Shown here in pieces: positions 7,287 to 11,467 of a stretch of 11,467 bases of DNA. The notes beneath the pieces are model-generated. The model saw only the letters and a program-made list of their open reading frames with translations. It did no database searches and had not been told where the DNA came from. Each line of letters opens with the position of its first letter. Within the stretch, counting starts at the first letter, position 1. The stretch is taken from NCBI GenBank assembly GCA_030654555.1, contig JAURXG010000488.1:1-11467 (forward strand). The letters are read 5' to 3'. The translations under genes were made by a program, and so were the position numbers. This DNA comes from Aquabacterium sp. (GTDB lineage Bacteria; Pseudomonadota; Gammaproteobacteria; Burkholderiales; Burkholderiaceae_C).

Positions 7287-8056
7287 GGGCCAGCGGGCGC
7301 CGGGCAGACTTCGGTGGGCACGGTGTTGCGCAGGCGAACGTTGTCGCGCATGCTGCGCCGCACGTTGGCATCGTGCACCGCACGCGCCACGATGGTGAAG
7401 GCGACATCGCGCGAGCGCAGGAACAGCGGGCAACCACCCGGCCCCAGCACCGGGCAAGCGCCCGCACCGCACGGCATCGGCAGGTCACGTGCCGTGATCA
7501 CCATGTCGAACTGGGTGACCTGCAGCACGGCGGCGTCGGTCAGGGCCTGCCAGTTGCCGGCGCCCACCAGGTAGTCGATCGTGCGGTTGTCGGCGTTCCA
7601 GCGGAAGCCCACCTGTTCGCGCGGGCGATTCGCGGCCCCGTCCACCAAGTTGTCGTCCGTGCCGATCACGCGGCCGTCTTCCTCGTCGGTGGATCGGTCG
7701 TAGACCACCGCCGTGGCAGGGGCGAGCACGGTCGACGACTGCGGGTTCATGGCCGTGTAGGGGTTGTTGGTCAGCGCGCAGTTGGCGGCGGGCCAGACAC
7801 TGCAATGCGCCTTGCCCCAGTAGCCGGCTCGGCGGATGTCGCGCGAGATCATGTCGGCCGCCGCGCGCAGGTCTTGCTGCACCTGGGCCTCCAGCAGCAG
7901 GCGGCGGTTGTCGCCGAGCTGCGAGGTGAGCACCATCGTGGCGCCGGCCAGGATGAACAGCGAGATCGTGATGCCGATCATCAACTCGACGATGGACAGC
8001 CCGCGTGCCGCATGTCGTGCACTCGCCCGGCGCCGATCCACGGTGCGCGCGATCAT
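7283..8056 (-). CDS. pilW: PilW-like type IV minor pilin
   Basis: The product has 257 residues, close to PilW of Pseudomonas (about 274). A basic 19-residue leader ends AARG; prepilin peptidase should cut after Gly19, leaving LSIVELMIGITISLFIL with Glu24 at +5. The following LGDNRRLLLEAQVQQDLRAAADMISRDIRRAGYWG (the RAGYWG end is the PilW hallmark) and the rest fit the PilW family (PF16074). Six cysteines in the soluble part (near HCSVWPAANC, PMPCGAGACPVLGPGGC and TEVC) suggest disulfides formed in the periplasm. The ATG at 8056 overlaps the previous stop as ATGA, and the gene's own stop overlaps the pilX start the same way. An in-frame ATG farther upstream (8101) would extend into the preceding gene. 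Role: a minor pilin of the tip/initiation complex with PilX, PilV and FimT-like proteins. Confidence 0.9.
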   Translation of the reverse strand: MIARTVDRRRASARHAARGLSIVELMIGITISLFILAGATMVLTSQLGDNRRLLLEAQVQQDLRAAADMISRDIRRAGYWGKAHCSVWPAANCALTNNPYTAMNPQSSTVLAPATAVVYDRSTDEEDGRVIGTDDNLVDGAANRPREQVGFRWNADNRTIDYLVGAGNWQALTDAAVLQVTQFDMVITARDLPMPCGAGACPVLGPGGCPLFLRSRDVAFTIVARAVHDANVRRSMRDNVRLRNTVPTEVCPAPAGP

Positions 8057-8658
8057 GGCGGGCACCTCGGAATCGAGCTTTCGGTGCCCGACACCGAACA
8101 CAGCGACGGTTTCGCCGTTGCGTTCGTGGACACCCGAACCTCACCGCCGCGAGTGCCGCGAATCGTGGCCTGGATGGTTCTGTTGCCAACCGGGAGGCCG
8201 TTGAAGCCATCGAGTGTCAGCAACGCGGGGTCGGACGAGAACGAGACCCCGGAGCTCTTGGGCAGGACAACGGTCTTCAACTCCTGCGAGGCACCATCCA
8301 CGGTGGGGTCAAAGCAGACCGGCCCGTCGGAACGGGCGCAATTGCAGTCGATACCTGCCGTGCCCCAGACATAGAGCACATAGCACGACATGGTGTCGGT
8401 CGAGCTGAAGCTGATGCGCACCGGAAAGCGCGAGGCAGCGCCGCGCTGCTGTTGCACTGCCTGCAGGTAGCGCAGATCGGTGACCAACTCCTGCGCGACA
8501 CCCTCGACCCGCTTGCGCGCCACGAACTCGCGCATCGACGGCACCGCGATGGCCAGCAACACGGCCAGGATCACCAGCGAGATCATCACCTCCACCAGCG
8601 TGAAGCCCGGCGCGACGGCCCGGCGCCGGCGCCCGCAGGACGCGGGCACAACCGTCAT
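8053..8658 (-). CDS. GspH/FimT-family minor pseudopilin (copy next to pilW)
   Basis: The product has 201 residues if started at the ATG at 8658, which overlaps the pilE stop as ATGA, matching the next two junctions. An ATG 12 bases upstream (8670) would add four residues. A basic leader (GRRRRAVAPG) precedes cleavage after Gly18; mature FTLVEVMISLVILAVLLAIA has Glu23 at +5. The segment to about residue 75 (VPSMREFVARKRVEGVAQELVTDLRYLQAVQQQRGA) is typical of GspH/FimT. Cysteines sit at 92 (in SCYVLY), 105 and 107 (CNC), 115, 187 and 199, the same pattern as the FimT-like protein encoded at 9245-9823. It holds the place of fimU/pilV in the Pseudomonas minor-pilin order, just upstream of pilW. 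Inferred role: minor pilin in the tip complex, possibly DNA-binding like some FimT proteins, though no DNA-binding residues can be pointed to. Confidence 0.88.
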   Translation of the reverse strand: MTVVPASCGRRRRAVAPGFTLVEVMISLVILAVLLAIAVPSMREFVARKRVEGVAQELVTDLRYLQAVQQQRGAASRFPVRISFSSTDTMSCYVLYVWGTAGIDCNCARSDGPVCFDPTVDGASQELKTVVLPKSSGVSFSSDPALLTLDGFNGLPVGNRTIQATIRGTRGGEVRVSTNATAKPSLCSVSGTESSIPRCPP

Positions 8659-9119
8659 CGTGCCCAGCATGGATCGGGTGCGGCGTTGGCGGCGTTGCCG
8701 CTGGCCAGCGAGCTGTAGGTGATGTTGCCGCCGTTGACGACCAGCTGCAGCACCTGGCAGCGGCTGTCCGAGGTCTGCGGCGAGCTGCTGCGCACCGTGG
8801 CGCGGGCGGTGTAGGCCGTGGCCGTGACGCTGCCGGCCACCAGCGACAGGTCGTAGTGGTTGTCGTGCGACACCGTGCGCGCACCCGGCAGGTCGGCCAG
8901 CGTGGCCTGGTACTGGGGGTTGTTCGCGCGCCAGCGTTCCTGCGACTGCATGATCTCGGTCAGCGCTGCCATGCCGTCGGCGCGGCGGCTGCGCTGCACC
9001 GCCTCCTGGAACACCGGCCAGGCCATCGCCGCCAGCGCGGCCAGGATGGCCATCACGATCATCAGCTCGACCAGCGTCATGCCGGTCTGTGCAGCGGGGG
9101 TGGATCGTGGAGAAGGCAT
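8655..9119 (-). CDS. pilE: PilE-like type IV pilin
   Basis: The product has 154 residues, normal for PilE-type minor pilins. The leader PAAQTG is cut after Gly13, leaving MTLVELMIVMAILAALAAMA; the +1 residue is Met instead of the usual Phe, and Glu18 is at +5. The following FQEAVQRSRRADGMAALTEIMQSQERW is the PilE/PilA amphipathic helix. HYDLSLVAGSVTATAYTARA is the usual beta-sheet part. Cys in SRCQVLQL and the terminal DPCWAR enclose the D-region disulfide loop. No strong Shine-Dalgarno precedes the ATG at 9119, but a GATAAT hexamer lies 7 bases before it. The gene lies between two GspH/FimT-like genes and its stop overlaps the start of the second. Minor pilin rather than major pilin is inferred from the setting; a major subunit cannot be excluded from sequence. 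Confidence 0.88.
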   Translation of the reverse strand: MPSPRSTPAAQTGMTLVELMIVMAILAALAAMAWPVFQEAVQRSRRADGMAALTEIMQSQERWRANNPQYQATLADLPGARTVSHDNHYDLSLVAGSVTATAYTARATVRSSSPQTSDSRCQVLQLVVNGGNITYSSLASGNAANAAPDPCWAR

Positions 9120-9125
9120 GCGCAA

Positions 9126-9131
9126 ATTATC
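9126..9131 (-). promoter_or_regulatory. Possible -10 element directly before pilE
   Basis: On the minus strand GATAAT (5 of 6 matches to TATAAT) ends 6 bases before the pilE ATG at 9119. A start about 7 bases downstream would fall on the A of the ATG, giving a leaderless mRNA, which would fit the missing Shine-Dalgarno site. No convincing -35 is present at 16-18 bases. AT-rich sequence is rare here, which makes the hexamer noticeable. Confidence 0.3.
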
Positions 9132-9206
9132 GCCAGGCTGCGGCCTGAGCTTGTTCCGCAGGCGGGGTGGGAGCGGCCGCTGGTCGCTGCCAGGCCACCG
9201 CTCGTC

Positions 9207-9235
9207 GCCTGCCCCGCAGTCAGGGGGGGCAGGGC
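9207..9235. terminator. GC hairpin between the first FimT-like gene and pilE
   Basis: GCCTGCCCC (9207-9215) pairs with 9226-9235 through nine base pairs with one bulged G (9232) and a 10-base loop. In the direction of transcription it begins 10 bases after the stop of the FimT-like gene (9245). It lacks a U-run, so it may be an attenuator or RNA stabiliser separating that gene from pilE rather than a strong terminator. Confidence 0.4.
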
Positions 9236-9244
9236 GAGCCCGGA

Positions 9245-9823
9245 TCACCGGCACGTCGGCAGGCCGCCGACGCTGCCCGCCAGCGCGCAGGCGCGCACCC
9301 GGCCCATGATGTTCACCACCTGGTGGATGGTGCGCCCGTCGGCGGCCACCACCTGCACCGTGGCGGTGGGGGTGACCGTGCCCTTGTGCGCGTCGAAGAC
9401 GATCGAGCGCTGCAGCGGCACCAGCGACACGCCGGCGCTGCCGGCCTGCTCTTCCAGCCGCAGCAGCCGCGCGCCGGCATCGCAGCGGCTCTGCCCGCGG
9501 CCTTCGCAGCGGCAGGCGTCGGCCGCGCCGGTGTAGAGCACGTAGCAGCTGCCGCCCGCGGTGGTGCCCAGCACCGACAGCCGCACCGACGTGCCGCCGG
9601 TGATCGCCGCCGATCGCGCAAACTGCAGATCGGTCTCGAGCAGCGCCGCGGTGGCGTGCAGCGCCATGCCGGTGCGCAGCTCGTTGAACATCGGCAGCGC
9701 GCCGCCCAGCAGGAGGAGCGTGATCGTCAGGCTGCACAGCAGCTCCACCATCGACAAGCCGCGGCGCCGTGCCCCACCAATCTTCTTCTGACGCGGCAAG
9801 GGGCGGATCTGGCTGGTCTGCAT
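9245..9823 (-). CDS. GspH/FimT-family minor pseudopilin (copy next to nrdR)
   Basis: The product has 192 residues. A long 22-residue leader ends ARRRG; mature LSMVELLCSLTITLLLLGGALP has Glu27 at +5 and an unusual Cys30 in the membrane helix. MFNELRTGMALHATAALLETDLQFARSAAITGG is the GspH/FimT amphipathic helix region. The soluble part carries Cys93 (SCYVLYTG), Cys104 and Cys106 (CRC), Cys114, Cys179 and Cys191; the last is the penultimate residue. The ATG at 9823 is supported by GGAG 6 bases upstream (ctcc at 9830-9833 on the + strand). Upstream in-frame sequence (to 9925) is Arg/Pro-rich with no pilin character. It is the first pilin gene after nrdR and is separated from pilE by 125 bases with a hairpin. 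Likely role: minor pilin of the tip/initiation complex. Confidence 0.88.
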   Translation of the reverse strand: MQTSQIRPLPRQKKIGGARRRGLSMVELLCSLTITLLLLGGALPMFNELRTGMALHATAALLETDLQFARSAAITGGTSVRLSVLGTTAGGSCYVLYTGAADACRCEGRGQSRCDAGARLLRLEEQAGSAGVSLVPLQRSIVFDAHKGTVTPTATVQVVAADGRTIHQVVNIMGRVRACALAGSVGGLPTCR

Positions 9824-9829
9824 GGTGTG

Positions 9830-9833
9830 CTCC
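9830..9833 (-). promoter_or_regulatory. Ribosome binding site of the first FimT-like gene
   Basis: GGAG on the minus strand with 6 bases to the ATG at 9823. It is the clearest Shine-Dalgarno match in the pilin cluster; the downstream cistrons rely on start/stop overlaps instead. Confidence 0.5.
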
Positions 9834-9854
9834 GATGGGGTGATCGATGGGCAC

Positions 9855-9860
9855 ACTGTA
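9855..9860 (-). promoter_or_regulatory. Possible -10 element for the pilin cluster
   Basis: TACAGT on the minus strand, preceded by the AT-rich ATTTC, lies 31 bases upstream of the ATG at 9823 and downstream of the hairpin run. It is the same hexamer seen before the SRPBCC gene. No good -35 is visible at 17 bases. It marks the most plausible place for a promoter that starts the pilin genes. Confidence 0.28.
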
Positions 9861-9919
9861 GAAATCGGACGCCGGCGGCGCGTCGCCCAGGAGGGGGGAC
9901 GGCCGGTGCCGTGAAGAGG

Positions 9920-9943
9920 GGCCACCGGCGGGGGGTGGTGGCC
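9920..9943. repeat. Hairpin 1 of the nrdR-fimT intergenic run
   Basis: GGCCACC (9920-9926) and GGTGGCC (9937-9943) form a perfect 7-bp stem with a 10-base loop. The CACCGGC at 9923-9929 can instead pair with GCCGGTG at 9902-9908, so alternative foldings exist. Confidence 0.4.
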
Positions 9944-9945
9944 AT

Positions 9946-9961
9946 TCCCCCCAACGGGGGA
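9946..9961. repeat. Hairpin 2 of the nrdR-fimT intergenic run
   Basis: TCCCCC (9946-9951) and GGGGGA (9956-9961) form a 6-bp stem with a CAAC loop, 2 bases from the preceding hairpin. A C-run/G-run palindrome of this kind recalls dispersed GC-rich intergenic palindromes in genomes of this group; whether it repeats elsewhere cannot be seen here. Confidence 0.4.
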
Positions 9962-9972
9962 GTGGGGGTCGT

Positions 9973-9992
9973 CGCGCCGAGCAGGCGGCGCG
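9973..9992 (-). terminator. GC hairpin after nrdR (possible terminator or 3' end structure)
   Basis: CGCGCCG (9973-9979) and CGGCGCG (9986-9992) form a perfect 7-bp stem with a 6-base loop. It lies 5 bases after the nrdR stop in the direction of transcription and is the first of three successive hairpins met by polymerase. There is no U-run, so termination strength is uncertain. Confidence 0.45.
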
Positions 9993-9997
9993 GCGGA

Positions 9998-10441
9998 TCA
10001 GATGTCGCGGATCAGCTGGCGGAACTCGTCCACGTCCTCGAAGCTGCGGTACACCGAGGCGAAGCGCACATAGGCCACCTTGTCGATGCGCTTGAGCTCG
10101 CGCATCACCAGCTCGCCCAGCCGCGCGCTGGGCAGCTCGCGTGCGCCGGTGGCCATCAGCTTGTCCTGGATGCGGTCGATCGCCGCATCCACCTGCTCCA
10201 TGCTCACCGGCCGCTTGCGCAGCGCCAGCATCATCGAGCCGCGCAGCTTGGCCGGATCGAACTCCACCCGCGCGCCGTCCTTCTTGACCACCGCCGGCAG
10301 CGCGATCTCGGCGCGCTCGTAGGTGGTGAAGCGCTTGTCGCACTTCAGGCAGCGCCGCCGCCGGCGCACCACGTCGCCTTCGTCCGATTCGCGGGTCTCG
10401 GCGACCTGGGTCTCGTGGTGGCTGCAGAAGGGGCAACGCAT
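9998..10441 (-). CDS. nrdR: Transcriptional repressor NrdR
   Basis: The 147-residue product matches the family's usual length of about 150. NrdR represses ribonucleotide reductase genes when dATP or ATP occupies its ATP-cone. The N-terminal zinc ribbon has Cys3 and Cys6 (CPFC) and Cys31 and Cys34 (CLKC), followed by the signature KRFTTYERAE. The ATP-cone domain spans about residues 49-139, starting at LPAVVKKDGARVEFDPAKLRG, with VAYVRFASVYRSFEDVDEF at its end. The start at 10441 is fixed by the family's MRCPFC N-terminus. It lies 50 bases after the glyA stop on the same strand; glyA-nrdR linkage is common in betaproteobacteria. I see no NrdR-box pair in the window, so the targets lie elsewhere. 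Confidence 0.97.
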   Translation of the reverse strand: MRCPFCSHHETQVAETRESDEGDVVRRRRRCLKCDKRFTTYERAEIALPAVVKKDGARVEFDPAKLRGSMMLALRKRPVSMEQVDAAIDRIQDKLMATGARELPSARLGELVMRELKRIDKVAYVRFASVYRSFEDVDEFRQLIRDI

Positions 10442-10491
10442 GGCGGTGGCGTCAGGGGCGCCGAGCCGGGGGGCGGGTCAGCGCGCCGTGC

Positions 10492-11467
10492 TCAGCGGTA
10501 GACCGGGAAGTCGCGCGTCAGCACGGCCACCTTGGCACGCACCGCCGCGATGTTGTCGGCGTCGTTCGGCCGGTCCAGCACGTCGGCGATCAGGTGGGCC
10601 GTCTGCCGCGCCTGGTCTTCGCCGAAGCCGCGCGTGGTCATGGCGGGCGACCCGAGCCGGATGCCGCTGGTCACCATCGGCTTCTGCGGGTCGTTCGGGA
10701 TGCCGTTCTTGTTGCAGGTGATGTGCGCCGAGCCGAGGATGGCTTCGGCCTCCTTGCCCGTCAGGCCCTTCGGTCGCAGGTCGACCAGCATCACATGGCT
10801 CTCGGTGCGCCCGCTCACAATGCGCAGGCCGCGCTGCACCAGCGTCTCGGCCATCACCGCGGCGTTCTTCACCACCTGCTGCTGGTAGACCTTGAACTCG
10901 GGCGCCAGCGCCTCCTTGAAGGCCACCGCCTTGGCGCCGATCACGTGCATCAGCGGGCCGCCCTGGATGCCGGGGAAGATCGCGCTGTTGATCTGCTTGG
11001 CGATCGCGTCCTTCATCAGGATCAGGCCGCCGCGCGGGCCGCGCAGCGTCTTGTGCGTGGTGCTGGTCACCACGTCGGCGAACGGCACCGGGTTGGGGTA
11101 GACGCCCGCGGCGATCAGGCCGGCGTAGTGCGCCATGTCGACCATGAAGTACGCGCCCACGGCCTGGGCCACCTTGGCGAAGCGCTCGAAGTCGATGCGC
11201 AGCGAATAGGCCGATGCGCCGGCGATGATCAACTTGGGGCGGTGCTCGTGGGCCAGGCGTTCCATCGCGTCGTAGTCGATGGCCTCGTTGGCGTCCAGCC
11301 CGTAGCTCACCACCTTGAACCACTTGCCCGACATGTTCAGCGGCATGCCATGGGTCAGGTGGCCACCTTCGGCCAGGCTCATGCCCATGATGGTGTCGCC
11401 GGGCTGCAGCAGGCCGAAAAACACCGCCTGATTGGCCTGCGAGCCAGAATTGGGTTGCACGTTGGCG
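10492..11467 (-). CDS. glyA: Serine hydroxymethyltransferase, lacking the N-terminal part (5' end outside window)
   Basis: The visible 324 residues are the C-terminal four-fifths of an enzyme of about 415 residues; the start codon lies beyond base 11467. The enzyme converts serine and tetrahydrofolate to glycine and 5,10-methylene-tetrahydrofolate using pyridoxal phosphate. Visible motifs are NVQPNSGSQANQAVF near the start, MSLAEGGHLTHG, VDMAHYAGLIAAGVYPNP (with cofactor-contacting Asp and His) and STTHKTLRGPRGG, whose Lys forms the Schiff base with the cofactor. ITCNKNGIPNDPQKP and SGIRLGSPAMTTRGF in the C-terminal domain are typical, with the conserved Arg binding the substrate carboxylate. 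The reading frame is intact to the window edge. It is the upstream partner of nrdR, and the two probably share a transcript. Confidence 0.97.
   Translation of the reverse strand, partial: ANVQPNSGSQANQAVFFGLLQPGDTIMGMSLAEGGHLTHGMPLNMSGKWFKVVSYGLDANEAIDYDAMERLAHEHRPKLIIAGASAYSLRIDFERFAKVAQAVGAYFMVDMAHYAGLIAAGVYPNPVPFADVVTSTTHKTLRGPRGGLILMKDAIAKQINSAIFPGIQGGPLMHVIGAKAVAFKEALAPEFKVYQQQVVKNAAVMAETLVQRGLRIVSGRTESHVMLVDLRPKGLTGKEAEAILGSAHITCNKNGIPNDPQKPMVTSGIRLGSPAMTTRGFGEDQARQTAHLIADVLDRPNDADNIAAVRAKVAVLTRDFPVYR

Noticed and set aside
4731..7574. A 947-codon open frame on the + strand antisense to pilV, pilX and the end of pilW
   Set aside because: Its translation is Arg/Gly/His/Ala-rich low-complexity sequence with no domain, and it mirrors real pilin genes that have signal sequences and ordered overlaps. 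Long antisense frames are expected at this GC content.
9120..9140. Sigma-54 type -24/-12 promoter before pilE (TGGC ... TTGC)
   Set aside because: The GG and GC elements are 9 rather than 10 bases apart, and a start 12 bases downstream of the GC would fall inside the coding sequence.
9851..9866. NrdR-box-like ACACTGTA upstream of the first FimT-like gene
   Set aside because: Only one half resembles the box; there is no inverted second half and no second box about three helical turns away, and the gene is not a ribonucleotide reductase.
8655..10436. A 593-codon frame running through pilE upstream into nrdR
   Set aside because: Only its last 154 codons are pilin-like. The rest is the out-of-frame shadow of the FimT-like gene and nrdR, so this is not a fusion protein.

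Overview
The window is about 70% GC and all real genes show strong G/C third-position bias. Gene order (glyA, nrdR, type IV minor pilins, ribD) and protein flavour point to a betaproteobacterium of the order Burkholderiales, probably from the Rubrivivax/Leptothrix/Ideonella-like group. The order-level call is an inference from synteny and protein resemblance recalled from memory; no search was run.

Left part (1-2119, + strand): the end of what looks like an exopolysaccharide locus. The C-terminal 237 residues of an AlgE-type outer-membrane polysaccharide export barrel are followed after 28 bases by a complete UDP-glucose 6-dehydrogenase (ugd), which would supply UDP-glucuronate. Next (2220-2891, +) is a secreted lipoprotein with an endostatin/C-type-lectin-like look and no known role, then (3023-3577, +) a small SRPBCC (START/Coq10-like) protein. 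The SRPBCC gene converges on ribD so tightly that the two stop codons overlap in a shared CTAG.

Right part (3574-11467, - strand), in transcription order: glyA (5' end outside the window), nrdR, a GspH/FimT pseudopilin, a PilE-like pilin, a second GspH/FimT pseudopilin, pilW, pilX, pilV and ribD. From pilE to ribD the genes are almost gapless: three successive 4-base ATGA start/stop overlaps, then gaps of 3 and 5 bases. ribD therefore reads as the last cistron of a pilin operon. The six prepilin-like proteins form a minor-pilin (tip/priming) set for a type IV pilus. Five have a prepilin peptidase site with Glu at +5; PilX has the G|hydrophobic segment without Glu5, as in the GspK/PilX class.

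Points of note: no pilY1 gene lies among these pilins, while PilV (411 aa) and PilX (441 aa) are more than twice the size of the Pseudomonas proteins and carry large C-terminal domains. The two FimT-like proteins share an exactly spaced six-cysteine pattern although their sequences otherwise differ. A run of three GC-rich hairpins separates nrdR from the pilin genes. I see no mobile element, CRISPR array, tRNA or rRNA, and no frankly new system. The oversized PilV/PilX pair without PilY1 is the best candidate for unexplored biology. No stretch over 300 bases lacks a gene.
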